Assembly: GCF_001884105.1 (NCBI RefSeq)
Contig: NZ_MACI01000010.1
Span: forward strand, 1 to 64,000
Origin: Bacillus luti
Lineage (GTDB): Bacteria > Bacillota > Bacilli > Bacillales > Bacillaceae_G
Direction: 5' to 3'
DNA length: 64,000 nt
Shown: piece by piece, positions 43,653 to 52,412 of the stretch
How the letters are laid out: each line of letters opens with the position of its first letter
How positions within the stretch are numbered: the first letter of the stretch is position 1
Program-made: the position numbers and the translations under genes
The notes under the pieces: model-generated
What the model saw: the letters and a program-made list of their open reading frames with translations, nothing else
Database searches by the model: none
Told to the model about the DNA's origin: nothing

Positions 43653-43672
43653 ACTCAGACTTAAGACTGAGT
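43653..43672 (-). promoter_or_regulatory. candidate LiaR operator upstream of liaI
   Basis: A 20-bp near-perfect palindrome: ACTCAG arms around CTTAAG, broken only by an A facing A on each side (18 of 20 positions symmetric). It lies 84-103 bases upstream of the liaI start, the expected region for an activating LiaR dimer. Binding is inferred. Confidence 0.6.
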
Positions 43673-43695
43673 TGAATTCAGCCCTTTACATAAAA

Positions 43696-43727
43696 AAACC
43701 GCGCAGAGAATATTCTCTGCGCGGTTT
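43696..43727 (-). terminator. terminator of the NhaC-family gene
   Basis: AAACCGCGCAGAGAA and its complement form a perfect palindrome with seven T residues following in the minus direction. Confidence 0.9.
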
Positions 43728-43756
43728 CAATACATAACGGTAACTTTCATATTAAA

Positions 43757-45073
43757 TTAAGCTGTTTTATGATACTCTTTTTTCTCAGCTACTTTCGAAA
43801 ACCTTGGAAATCCAATCAAAATCGAAACAATCCCGCATACCCCTACTAAAATTGGATAAAATGCATATGGTAACAATTCAATCGGAGATAACGCAGCAAA
43901 TCCTGCCGCAGTTAACATTTGAGCACCGTACGGAATTAAGCCTTGCACACAACAAGAAAAGAGATCTAATACACTCGCTGATTTACGTGGATCAATTTCG
44001 TATTGATCTGCAATGTTTTTCGCAAGCGGCCCTGTAAAGATAATAGAAATTGTATTATTCGCTGTACACATATTCGTCATACTCACTAAGCCAGCAATAC
44101 CGAACTCCGCACCTTTTTTCGAGCGAATGTTACGTGTTAAAAGATTCATTAAATATTGAATACCACCATTATATTGAATCAGTTCGACCATACCACCAAT
44201 TAAAATAGCAAGTAATACTAACTCCATCATACCGCCCATTCCTGTCGTTACACTTTTAAAGAAACTCTCTAACGTGTAACTTCCATCTATAAGGCCGATA
44301 GCACCAGATAGTACAGTTCCACCTGTTAACACAATAAGTACATTCCAGCCAAGTAACGCTGTAATAAGTACTCCTGCATATGGTAAAATCTTTATCCAGT
44401 CAAAACTATGAGCTTTGACTTGCGTATCGCTTCCTAAAGTGATGATTACTAATAGTACAATCGTAATAATCGCAGCCGGTAATACAATTAAAAAGTTCGT
44501 CTTAAACTTATCTTTCATTTCTGTTCCTTGTGAACGAACAGCTGCGATTGTTGTATCTGAAATAAACGATAAATTATCACCAAACATCGCACCGCCAACA
44601 ACGGTCGCCATCGTAAGTGCAATTGAGATATCAGTTTGCCCACTAATACCTACAGCAATTGGTGCTAACGCTGCAATGGTTCCCATCGAAGTTCCCATCG
44701 CTAATGAAATAAATGCCCCAATAATAAAAATTCCAGCTACGATAAATCCTGGTGGCAAAATAGATAACGCTAAATTAACAGTTGAATCTACTCCGCCCAT
44801 TCCTTTAGCTGTTTCAGAAAACGCACCTGCAAGTACAAAAATTAATACCATAATCATAATATCTGGATTTCCTGCACCTTTAGCAAAGCGCTCTACTTTC
44901 ACATTAAAGCTTTCTTTACGATTCATCGCTAAAGCGATTCCTACAGCAATTGAAATCGCTACAAGTATCGGCAATTTATAGAAATCACCTGTAATAATTC
45001 CAGAACCAATAAATAGCGCCAAAAATATCCCAAGCGGTAATAAAGCTAAACCATTTCCTCTCGTTTCTTTCAA
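43757..45073 (-). CDS. NhaC-superfamily transporter, probable methionine permease (MetT)
   Basis: A 438-residue polytopic protein of the Na+/H+ antiporter NhaC superfamily with about 11 spans. Conserved motifs include LAMGTSMGTIAALAPIAVG near 125 and GGAMFGDNLSFISDTTIAA near 160. By sequence alone it would be called NhaC, but it is preceded by a complete SAM-I riboswitch. NhaC-type genes under S-box control have been assigned as methionine transporters (MetT) by comparative genomics. The start is TTG 45073 (MKETRGNGLALL), 7 bases after AGGGAGAG; the longer frame to 45133 begins inside the riboswitch terminator and is not credible. Confidence 0.82.
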   Translation of the reverse strand: MKETRGNGLALLPLGIFLALFIGSGIITGDFYKLPILVAISIAVGIALAMNRKESFNVKVERFAKGAGNPDIMIMVLIFVLAGAFSETAKGMGGVDSTVNLALSILPPGFIVAGIFIIGAFISLAMGTSMGTIAALAPIAVGISGQTDISIALTMATVVGGAMFGDNLSFISDTTIAAVRSQGTEMKDKFKTNFLIVLPAAIITIVLLVIITLGSDTQVKAHSFDWIKILPYAGVLITALLGWNVLIVLTGGTVLSGAIGLIDGSYTLESFFKSVTTGMGGMMELVLLAILIGGMVELIQYNGGIQYLMNLLTRNIRSKKGAEFGIAGLVSMTNMCTANNTISIIFTGPLAKNIADQYEIDPRKSASVLDLFSCCVQGLIPYGAQMLTAAGFAALSPIELLPYAFYPILVGVCGIVSILIGFPRFSKVAEKKEYHKTA

Positions 45074-45117
45074 AGTACCATCTCTCCCTAGTTTCAACCT
45101 TTTTTCTAATGAATAAC

Positions 45118-45277
45118 AAAAGACCTCTTCCAATGAGAAGAGGTCTTATACATCTATAAGAAACACTCTTCTCATCTTTCAAGCACATGCTTGCTGGATT
45201 TGGCACAGCACTCTGAAATCGAGTCCGCTGCCGAGGCATCGTAGGGCCAGTCCCTCCGCCTCTCTTTATAAGAAGGT
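45118..45277 (-). promoter_or_regulatory. SAM-I riboswitch (S-box)
   Basis: On the minus strand the leader shows the S-box core: CTTAT-AAGAGAGG, GGAGGGACTGGCCC, GATGCC-CGGCAGC, and GTGC...AATCCAGC. The P1 helix closes between CTTCTTAT (near 45275) and ATGAGAAG (near 45168). The terminator GACCTCTTC and its complement with TTTTG lies at 45119-45147. SAM binding would favour termination. The 116 bp beyond it (45278-45394) hold no gene. Confidence 0.93.
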
Positions 45278-45394
45278 TTCGTATTTATTTTTTAATAATA
45301 ATTTCTTTCCTAACTTTACTCGCTTACAAAACAAAAGTCAATTATTTTTTGTATAGATTTTTTTGGTAATTATACAAAAACGCGAATACAGCAA

Positions 45395-45913
45395 TCATTT
45401 CCACTTTTCAATTTCTTCATCCAATATTGAAATCCAATAAAATTCATTATTTTTTATAGCTGCTATTATCCATTTTGTTGTATGCAAAGCTAACTCATAT
45501 TCTTCCTTTGTAATATCACCAATTTTATAAGCATCCTCTAACTCGTCTTCATCCAATACATAGATCTCACCGTTCGGTAACAATACTACATCTAAATATA
45601 AATCATCAAAATAAGGTAAACCACGCTCGTCTATTTCATATTCTTTCGCTACGTCAATATAATATTGCACTAATGTTTTTTGATCATCTAGCATAGCTGT
45701 TATGGCAAAGTTCTTCCCATTTATGAAATACTGAATCCACGTATACTTATCCCCTGCAATACAAATTTCTTTACCTGCGTATTCTTTACAACTCGGTTCT
45801 CTCACCTTCTGTATGTCCAGTATTCCTAACATACCCTCTTCTACTTGCTTCACTATATAATCCTTCTCTATTAGTCGTTTCCACGAAGAACCATCCCCAT
45901 ATTTACGTTTCAT
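45395..45913 (-). CDS. DUF402 domain protein
   Basis: A 172-residue cytoplasmic protein. The hallmark of DUF402 (FomD/NtdP-like fold) is LPYFDDLYLDVVLLPNGEI near 100-118 followed by YVLDEDELEDA near 120-130, the acidic residues that bind a metal ion. NtdP-type members hydrolyse nucleoside di- and triphosphates; whether this one does is unknown. It is single-gene and no good terminator was identified. Confidence 0.75.
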   Translation of the reverse strand: MKRKYGDGSSWKRLIEKDYIVKQVEEGMLGILDIQKVREPSCKEYAGKEICIAGDKYTWIQYFINGKNFAITAMLDDQKTLVQYYIDVAKEYEIDERGLPYFDDLYLDVVLLPNGEIYVLDEDELEDAYKIGDITKEEYELALHTTKWIIAAIKNNEFYWISILDEEIEKWK

Positions 45914-45939
45914 TACGTCCGCTCCTCTTCTATATATAG

Positions 45940-45974
45940 AAAAGCCCCCACATATTATGTGAGGGCTTGTTCAT
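45940..45974 (-). terminator. terminator of gltT
   Basis: AAGCCC-CACATA and TATGTG-GGGCTT form a stem followed by TTCTATAT in the minus direction, just after the gltT stop. Confidence 0.75.
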
Positions 45975-45981
45975 ATTATAA

Positions 45982-47256
45982 TTAAGCCGCTTGACCCTTT
46001 TCAGAAATCTCTTTTAAATAAGCTTGTCCTTTTTCAGCGTCATATTGACCTTCCCACTTAGACATAACTACAGCTGCTAAAGAGTTACCTACAACGTTAA
46101 CTGCTGTACGAGCCATATCTAAAATACGGTCAATACCTGCAATAAATGCTAAACCTTCAGCTGGAATACCTACTGTACCAAGTGTTGCTAGTAATACAAC
46201 GAATGATACGCCCGGTACACCCGCGATACCTTTTGATGTAACCATTAATACAAGTAATAATGTAATTTGTTGCGTAATAGATAAATCAATACCGTACATT
46301 TGCGCTAAGAAAATCGCCGCAATCGCTTGATATAAAGTTGATCCATCTAAGTTAAATGAATAACCTGTCGGAATAACGAAAGATGTAATTGCTTTCGGAC
46401 AACCGAACTTCTCCATCTTCTCCATGATTTTCGGTAAAACCGTTTCTGAACTTGCTGTAGAGTACGCTAAGATCAGCTCGTCTTTTAAAATCTTAAAGAA
46501 TTGGAAAATGTTAATGCCAAATATTTTCGCTGTAAGTCCTAAGACAACTACAACGAAGAAGATCATTGCTCCATATACAACAATGAGTAATTTTCCTAAC
46601 GGAATTAATGAAGCTAAACCGAATGTAGAAACTGTAACACCAATTAGTGCAAATACACCAAACGGCGCAAATTTCATAACTTGGTTCGTTACGTAAAACA
46701 TTGCATCAGCTACACCTTGGAAAAATTGAAGAACCGGTCTTCCTCTTTCACCAATTGCCGCTACACCTAAACCAAATAGTACAGAGAAGAAAATAATCGC
46801 AAGCATATCTCCATCAGCTAACGACTTCACAATGTTCGTTGGAACAATATTTACAAATGTATCTGCAAATGAATGACTTTGTACTTGCTCTGTCGTATGT
46901 GTATATTTCGAAATATCTGTCTTCGTTAACTGCTCCATATTTACGCCTTTTCCTGGCTGGAAAATATTCGCTATTAATAGACCGACAATAATTGCAATTG
47001 TTGTAATAATTTCGAAGTAAATAATTGTTTTTCCACCTAGTCGGCCTAGTTTTTTAACATCGCCAACACCAGCAACCCCAACAACAATACTTGCTACAAC
47101 AATCGGTACAACGATCATTTTAATTAATCGGATGAAAATATCACCAATTGGTTGTAAATAACTTACCACTGCCGGATTGCCAAAGAAAATCGCCCCAACC
47201 GCAATACCAAGCGCAAGTCCTATTAATATTTGCCACGCAAGTCCTATTCTTTTCAT
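45982..47256 (-). CDS. gltT: glutamate/aspartate:cation symporter GltT
   Basis: Dicarboxylate/amino acid:cation symporter (SDF/EAAT family) with eight spans and two re-entrant loops, 424 residues. The serine-rich first re-entrant loop is ILAYSTASSETVLPKIME near 260. The NMDG-type motif reads FNLDGSTLYQAIAAIF near 300. The second loop is TSKGIAGVPGVSFVVL near 335, and DRILDMARTAVNVVGN near 375 binds substrate carboxylates. The sequence is closest in recall to B. subtilis GltT, a sodium/proton-coupled glutamate-aspartate carrier. Confidence 0.93.
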   Translation of the reverse strand: MKRIGLAWQILIGLALGIAVGAIFFGNPAVVSYLQPIGDIFIRLIKMIVVPIVVASIVVGVAGVGDVKKLGRLGGKTIIYFEIITTIAIIVGLLIANIFQPGKGVNMEQLTKTDISKYTHTTEQVQSHSFADTFVNIVPTNIVKSLADGDMLAIIFFSVLFGLGVAAIGERGRPVLQFFQGVADAMFYVTNQVMKFAPFGVFALIGVTVSTFGLASLIPLGKLLIVVYGAMIFFVVVVLGLTAKIFGINIFQFFKILKDELILAYSTASSETVLPKIMEKMEKFGCPKAITSFVIPTGYSFNLDGSTLYQAIAAIFLAQMYGIDLSITQQITLLLVLMVTSKGIAGVPGVSFVVLLATLGTVGIPAEGLAFIAGIDRILDMARTAVNVVGNSLAAVVMSKWEGQYDAEKGQAYLKEISEKGQAA

Positions 47257-47740
47257 ATTTGTTGTAACCCCCTCTTAGATGCGTAACTCTATCTCTATAA
47301 AACTAAGAAATTAAGAGTATTACATATTATTCGACAATTCACTACATTTTGTCCCTGTTAAAAATCATAAATCAAAAATTAAAATCTGACAACTAAATAA
47401 GTTTGCCCGAATGCAAATAATTTTCTTGACAAAAACAAAACCCATGTCAGAAAACCTCACATGAGAACGATTCCTTATCAGTGTTTTATTGACTTCTCTA
47501 CAAATATTTAACTATATAAAACAAATATGTTATTTTCCTTTATTTTACAAAAAATATACGATATATTCTCTTTGTTGTACTCACAAAAAAATGTAACTAC
47601 CATGACAATTAAATTTAAAAGATGCTAAATTCCGACAAAATTTAGCATTTTTATAAAATTTCCTTTACATTATGATTACAACGATAGACACTCCCCTTCT
47701 AATGATATATAACATTCATAGGGAAAGGAGCCAAACAACA
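47257..47740. other. 484-bp divergent intergenic region with an internal hairpin terminator
   Basis: No credible protein frame. It holds an inverted repeat TTTTCTTGACA/TGTCAGAAAA (47421-47454). A possible promoter TTGACT-N18-TATATA lies at 47489-47518. A perfect 10-bp terminator-like stem ATGCTAAATT/AATTTAGCAT (47622-47648) with TTTTTATA follows. The M23 gene promoter TAGACA-N17-TATAAC is at 47685-47713. A transcript of about 130 nt could run from 47525 to 47652. Confidence 0.5.
47685..47713 (+). promoter_or_regulatory. sigma-A promoter of the M23 gene
   Basis: TAGACA and TATAAC spaced by 17 bases, 27 bases before the ATG at 47741. Confidence 0.55.
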
Positions 47741-49006
47741 ATGAAAAAGAAATTTGCAGCGTTTAGTGTTTTAGCAGCAGGAACGATTTTGGTCTCTCCG
47801 CTACTTTCACCTGTATACGCTGAAACGAATCAAGATAAATTATCTAACATACAATCAGAATTAGACGGCAAACAAAGTGACTTACAAAATAAATCAGCTG
47901 AGAAAGACCAAATAGAAAAGGAAATTCAAGAATTACAAAAAAAAATCGATGAATTAACTACATCTATTAATAAAAACGAGGCTGAATTAAACGATACGAA
48001 GAAAGAAATTAGCAAAACACAACAAATAATTGCTGAAAAAAAGAAACATATAGAACAATTACAAACAAACATAGATACACGTCAAGAAGTTATTAAACAA
48101 CGACTACAATCTATGCAAGAAAAACCTCGTACAAGTATTATTACAGAGGTCTTAACAAACTCTGCAAACATTGCTGATCTTGTTGATAATATGTATTCCG
48201 TAAGTTTGATTTTAAACAACGATACAGATATCGTGAAAAAACAAACAACTGATCAAAGTGCTGTGACAACTGAAAAAGAGGCTGTTGAGAAAAAAGAGCA
48301 ACATCTAAAAGAATCCGAGCAAAAATTAGAACAAAAGCAACAAGAATTACAAAACAACCAACAACAGCAACAAACGCTTATTAACGATCTACATACGAAA
48401 GTAGCAAAAGTAGATTCAGAGATTGAAGGATTAGAAGAATCAAAGGGTATTTTAGAAAATCAGCGTCAAGCTGTTCAAAAAGCAATTGAAGAAGAAAAAC
48501 GTGCAGAGGAAGCTCGTAAAGCTGAAGAGGCACGCAAGGCGGAGGAAGCTCGCAAACAAGCAGCTGCCACACCTGCTCAAGCTGCTCCGGTACCGCACGA
48601 TACAAACATCGGTGGATTTATTAAACCAGCAGCAGGATCAAAAACTTCTGGGTTCGGCGCACGTTCTTTAGATAACCATAAAGGAATCGATATCGCTGCT
48701 TCAGGAACCGTTCCAATTATCGCTGCAGCAGATGGTGTTGTTATTCGCTCAGAGTTATCATCCAGTTACGGAAACGTTGTATACTTATCTCATCGTATAA
48801 ACGGAAAAACATATACGACAGTATATGCTCATATGAGCAGCCGTTCTGTATCAAATGGACAAACTGTAAAACAAGGAACTCAACTTGGATTTATGGGGAA
48901 TACTGGCCAATCATACGGACAACATTTACACTTTGAACTTCACCTCGGAGAATGGAATGTCGGTAAGACAAACGCAGTTGATCCATCTCCTTATATCGGA
49001 TTATAA
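47741..49006 (+). CDS. secreted coiled-coil M23 peptidoglycan hydrolase
   Basis: A 421-residue exported protein of the PcsB/EnvC-like class. It has a signal peptide (about 1-28, cleavage near VYAETN), a long coiled coil (about 30-265) with two helical hairpins, and an alanine/glutamate/arginine repeat region (EEARKAEEARKAEEARK, about 250-270). The C-terminal M23 domain (about 290-421) has metal-binding DNHKGIDIA and HLHFELH. Such proteins cleave peptide cross-links, with the coiled coil controlling activity. The ATG at 47741 has GGAAAGGAG upstream; the earlier ATG at 47672 has none and lies before the promoter. Confidence 0.9.
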   Translation: MKKKFAAFSVLAAGTILVSPLLSPVYAETNQDKLSNIQSELDGKQSDLQNKSAEKDQIEKEIQELQKKIDELTTSINKNEAELNDTKKEISKTQQIIAEKKKHIEQLQTNIDTRQEVIKQRLQSMQEKPRTSIITEVLTNSANIADLVDNMYSVSLILNNDTDIVKKQTTDQSAVTTEKEAVEKKEQHLKESEQKLEQKQQELQNNQQQQQTLINDLHTKVAKVDSEIEGLEESKGILENQRQAVQKAIEEEKRAEEARKAEEARKAEEARKQAAATPAQAAPVPHDTNIGGFIKPAAGSKTSGFGARSLDNHKGIDIAASGTVPIIAAADGVVIRSELSSSYGNVVYLSHRINGKTYTTVYAHMSSRSVSNGQTVKQGTQLGFMGNTGQSYGQHLHFELHLGEWNVGKTNAVDPSPYIGL

Positions 49007-49007
49007 A

Positions 49008-49035
49008 AACTCGGTGCATACCGAGTTTTTTATTT
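49008..49035 (+). terminator. terminator of the M23 gene
   Basis: AAACTCGGT-GCAT-ACCGAGTTT hairpin followed by TTTTATT. Confidence 0.88.
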
Positions 49036-49104
49036 ACACTTCACACAATATAGGCATTCCACATAGACTATAACTACATGCCTATATTTTACGAGGTGAT
49101 TCAT

Positions 49105-49263
49105 ATGAATACACAATTACAACAAGAAATAGAAGAAGCTAGAGAAACGTACATTGGCCGGTTATTTACATTTGGCGGCTCAGCGTTGTTTTTAATCGGT
49201 TCATTCATCGCAGTCGTCACAGCTTATAAAGCATATAATCGTTTATTGCAATCATCAACATAA
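49105..49263 (+). CDS. small single-span membrane protein
   Basis: A 52-residue protein: a helical acidic start (MNTQLQQEIEEARETYIGR), then one hydrophobic span (about 20-43). The ATG has GAGGTGAT 7 bases upstream, better than the ATG at 49078. Function unknown. A strong terminator follows. Confidence 0.7.
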   Translation: MNTQLQQEIEEARETYIGRLFTFGGSALFLIGSFIAVVTAYKAYNRLLQSST

Positions 49264-49292
49264 AAAAAGACGGGGATCCCCGTCTTTTTTTA
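49262..49292. terminator. bidirectional terminator
   Basis: AAAAAAAGACGGGGAT and its complement form a perfect palindrome with A and T tracts, between the small gene and the convergent NSS transporter. Confidence 0.9.
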
Positions 49293-50648
49293 TGCAAACA
49301 TTTTAAATACACCTATTGCATTTAAAAATACAATTATTACAGTTACTGGAATAATATAACGAAGTAAGAAGAACCAAATGTTAAATAGCGTTTTCCCTTT
49401 CGTTTCCGTAACTTCTAATTCTTTCATTAATAACTCTTTACTCATTTTATTGGGTACAAATAGCGAAATAGCTAGTACCCCTAACGGCAGCAACACATTA
49501 CTTACCGAAAAATCAACGAAATCAAAGAATGTTTTTCCAAATATTTTCACATCACTCATAATCCCAAATGATAATGCCGATGGAATTCCAACCGCAAAAA
49601 TAAGAATACCAATTAATAATGATGCGGACGGACGCTTTTTCTCATTATCTTTCGCAACAGATGCTACAACAATTTCAAGCATTGAAATCGCAGATGTTAA
49701 AGTTGCAAAGAAAAATAACACTAAAAACATAATGAAGAAAAATTGTCCAAATGGTATTTTCGCAAAGACAGCAGGAAGAACGATAAACAGTAGTCCTGGT
49801 CCTTCTGTCGGCTTAACGCCTAATGCGAAAATCGCTGGGAAAATCGCTAATCCTGCAAGCACTGTAATAAATACAGTTAAACTTACAATAGATGTTGCTG
49901 ATTTCGCTAAATGTTCCTCTTTCTTCAAATACGAACTATACGTTACCATTACTGAGGCACCTACCGTTAATGAGAAGAAAGATTGTCCCATCGCATATAA
50001 AATCGTATCTGCTGTAAGCTTTGAAAAATCTGGTTTTAAGAAGAACTCTACCCCAGCCATAGCACCATCCAGTGTTAAAGCACGAATAATGATAGCAATA
50101 AATAAAATGAATAATAGCGGCATCATGTACTTACTTGCCTTTTCTATACCTTTTTCTACACCTTTACTAACAACAAAAATAGTACAAAGCATAAAGACAA
50201 ATTGCGCTCCAATTGCGCTTACTGGATTTGAAATTGTTTCACCAAACAATTTTCCATAATCAACAACACCATTCCAGAAGCTTCCTGTAACACTATAGTA
50301 TAAGTACAGTAAAATCCATCCACCTACAACACTATAAAAAGATAGTACGCTAAAACAAGTAACAACCCCCATACGACCAATCCAAGGATATAACTTGCTA
50401 TTTGGCACCAATACTTTATACGCTGTAACTGCCTCTTTTTGAGTGCTACGTCCAATAACAAATTCTGCTATTAGAAGCGGCATACCTATAAATAAAGTTA
50501 ATAGTAAAAATACAAGGAAGAATGCGCCTCCCCCACCATTACCTGCAACATATGGAAATTTCCATATCGCACCAAGACCTACTGCGGCTCCGGCTGCTGC
50601 GAGTACAAAGCCAATTTTCGACGTCCATTGCTGTGTTTCTTTCATCAT
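49290..50648 (-). CDS. NSS-family sodium-dependent amino acid transporter
   Basis: Neurotransmitter:sodium symporter family (LeuT fold, about 11-12 spans), 452 residues. It opens with the sodium-binding WTSKIGFVLAAAGAAVGLGA followed by IWKFPYVAGNGGGGAF. FFSLTVGASVMVTYSSYL near 225 is the unwound helix 6 region. AAGGAG precedes the ATG. It is preceded by a full T-box leader, which marks it as an amino acid importer. The leader's specifier suggests tyrosine, but this is tentative. Confidence 0.88.
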   Translation of the reverse strand: MMKETQQWTSKIGFVLAAAGAAVGLGAIWKFPYVAGNGGGGAFFLVFLLLTLFIGMPLLIAEFVIGRSTQKEAVTAYKVLVPNSKLYPWIGRMGVVTCFSVLSFYSVVGGWILLYLYYSVTGSFWNGVVDYGKLFGETISNPVSAIGAQFVFMLCTIFVVSKGVEKGIEKASKYMMPLLFILFIAIIIRALTLDGAMAGVEFFLKPDFSKLTADTILYAMGQSFFSLTVGASVMVTYSSYLKKEEHLAKSATSIVSLTVFITVLAGLAIFPAIFALGVKPTEGPGLLFIVLPAVFAKIPFGQFFFIMFLVLFFFATLTSAISMLEIVVASVAKDNEKKRPSASLLIGILIFAVGIPSALSFGIMSDVKIFGKTFFDFVDFSVSNVLLPLGVLAISLFVPNKMSKELLMKELEVTETKGKTLFNIWFFLLRYIIPVTVIIVFLNAIGVFKMFA

Positions 50649-50729
50649 AAATTCTCCTTTTCTGAATATTTAAACTTTTACCAATTATACACTTTCATTT
50701 CATACTCGCACACCTCCTTTAGAAAATAA

Positions 50730-51052
50730 AAAAGTCCCCTACACGCAAATATGCATGTAGAGGACGATATATGTAATGTAAATACCGTGGTACCACCTCA
50801 ATTGGATTGATAAATCCCACTTGTTCAAGTACAGGAAAAATTCCGATACTCTATCCTTTTAACGGCGGAACCCGGGTTGCCTACTACAATGTTCAACATA
50901 CCTCTCGCAAGCCCATTCTGTATATTTTATCGTACCGGGCTCACACCTTACCCCAGCTCTCTGAACGTATCAAATATACATACTCTTCTTGCTCATCGAT
51001 TTCATCTATTGAAGTTACTTGTGATTATAAATTATATTTTTATATTTGTAAA
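50730..51052 (-). promoter_or_regulatory. T-box leader of the NSS transporter, possible Tyr specifier
   Basis: On the minus strand a consensus promoter TTTACA-N17-TATAAT (51052-51024) starts a leader of about 370 nt. A distal stem I loop with GAGAGCTGGGG and GTGTGAGCC is followed by TATAC-AGAATGGG, where TAC (50922-50920) sits at the specifier position by alignment with the brnQ leader. The T-box GAGGTGGTACCACGG lies at 50799-50785, and the terminator GTCC-CTACA-GC with its complement and T tract at 50765-50730. TGGT fits a discriminator A tRNA. The structure was not folded. Confidence 0.85.
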
Positions 51053-51069
51053 GCGCAATTTATTTTTTG

Positions 51070-51684
51070 TTATTGGAGAACTTCCCCCTCTAATTTCCGT
51101 AAAAAACTTTCTCTTTTTTCCTCGCTTTGCACATATACTGATTTCAATACTTCTTGTAGCAATATATGTCGTTCTCTCTTTTCTAACTGCAACTCTTTTA
51201 ACTTGATTCTTACTTCATATAGAAACTCTAAATATATTTCGTATGTTTCATCATATTTATTTGCGATATCATCTCGAATTTTTTTCGCAAGCTTTGGACT
51301 TGCTCCTCCAGTAGAAACCGCTATATTAAGTAACCCACGATGAATTGCCGCCGGAAAATGAACATTACCACTTTCTGGGTTTGTAATAACATTTACCAAT
51401 TGATTCTCTGCGCTATCCTCAGCAACTTGTTCATTTAATATAGAATCACTACTCGCTGCGACAACTAAAAAAGCATCTTTAATATCACTTTTTTCATACT
51501 CTCTTTGATACCAACGAATTTTCTTCTCCTCCACAAGTTTCACTAAATTTGCGTCTAATTCCGGACTTACTACAACTATATCCGCACCTTGTTTTAGTAA
51601 AGGAATAATTTTAAATCCCGCAACTTTCCCTCCACCAATGACAACAACACGTTTCTTATCAACTCGCACTGTAAGTGGATACAT
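51070..51684 (-). CDS. sirC: precorrin-2 dehydrogenase SirC
   Basis: Oxidises precorrin-2 to sirohydrochlorin with NAD+, the middle step of siroheme synthesis. The 204 residues show a Rossmann start (VVVIGGGKVAGFKIIPLL, about 13-30) and the CysG-type FPAAIHRGLLNIAVSTGGASP near 109-129. GAGGAG precedes the ATG at 51684, and the gene overlaps sirB by 26 bp. It lacks a chelatase activity of its own, which SirB supplies. It is the last gene of the sulfate cluster. Confidence 0.9.
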   Translation of the reverse strand: MYPLTVRVDKKRVVVIGGGKVAGFKIIPLLKQGADIVVVSPELDANLVKLVEEKKIRWYQREYEKSDIKDAFLVVAASSDSILNEQVAEDSAENQLVNVITNPESGNVHFPAAIHRGLLNIAVSTGGASPKLAKKIRDDIANKYDETYEIYLEFLYEVRIKLKELQLEKRERHILLQEVLKSVYVQSEEKRESFLRKLEGEVLQ

Positions 51685-52411
51685 ATTGATCTCCTCTCAA
51701 TATTTCCTTCGTTTTTTGGATTAACATTTCTCGAAACGCTTCATTCTTTCCTAAATACGGGCTTATTTTTATTCCTTCCAATTCATATTGACGCACTTCT
51801 TTTTCAATATATTTCATAAGTAATCCTGTAAATAACAAATAAGGTAGCACAATGATATGCTCTTCTTTTCGTTCTACAACTTCCTTCAATTTCCCCTCAA
51901 ATTTTGGTTCTGCAGCCGCTAAAAAACAAACTTCTACTTTATCAATTTTTCCCTCCGCTTGAAATAAAGCAGCGATCCGATTTATATCTTGTAAAGTTTC
52001 AGGATCGCTACTGCCCCTTGCGACAAGTAAAAGTGTCACTTTATTTTTATATTCTTCAATACCGCTTCCTTTATATACCGATTTTATAAGTGTTCTTGAT
52101 ACACCAAATGGATTACCGTAAGACACTTTAATATGAGGAAATTGATCATTTAACTTTTGTAATTCAAACGGAATATCATTTTTCACATGACCTGCCGCTA
52201 ATAAAAATACAGGAATAGCGATAATCTCTGTCGCACCACGCTTCACACATGTACGAAAGCCTTCTTCAATAGAGGGATTCGCTAACTCTAAAAAACAAAC
52301 TTCTTGAATCGTTGCCTCTATACGGCTCATACATGACGTAATAAATTGAATTGCCTCTTCTTTTGCTTCCCTCAACCGACTTCCATGACATATATATAAA
52401 ATAGCCTTCAT
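51659..52411 (-). CDS. sirB: sirohydrochlorin ferrochelatase SirB
   Basis: Inserts Fe2+ into sirohydrochlorin to make siroheme. It is 250 residues, the long two-domain form of the CbiX/SirB family. The two chelatase halves are visible: LYICHGSRLREAKEEAIQF near 6-24 with the active-site His, and TLLLVARGSSDPETLQDINR near 125-144. In the second, Ala replaces the His seen in first-half motifs. The ATG at 52411 lies one base past the sirA stop, so translation is coupled. Confidence 0.9.
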   Translation of the reverse strand: MKAILYICHGSRLREAKEEAIQFITSCMSRIEATIQEVCFLELANPSIEEGFRTCVKRGATEIIAIPVFLLAAGHVKNDIPFELQKLNDQFPHIKVSYGNPFGVSRTLIKSVYKGSGIEEYKNKVTLLLVARGSSDPETLQDINRIAALFQAEGKIDKVEVCFLAAAEPKFEGKLKEVVERKEEHIIVLPYLLFTGLLMKYIEKEVRQYELEGIKISPYLGKNEAFREMLIQKTKEILRGDQYVSTYSAS

Positions 52412-52412
52412 T

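Noticed and set aside
44415-44981. A 188-codon open frame on the plus strand
   Set aside because: Antisense shadow of the NhaC-family transporter, for the same reason.
45073-45133. Longer N-terminus for the NhaC-family protein
   Set aside because: The upstream TTG lies in the riboswitch terminator loop; the TTG at 45073 has a proper ribosome site.
49378-50259. A 293-codon open frame on the plus strand
   Set aside because: Exact antisense of the NSS transporter; stop-poor because the sense strand codes for a hydrophobic protein. The sense product has clear family motifs.
50807-51343. Long open frames on the plus strand over the NSS leader and sirC
   Set aside because: They are antisense to the T-box leader and the sirC gene, have improbable composition and no ribosome site.
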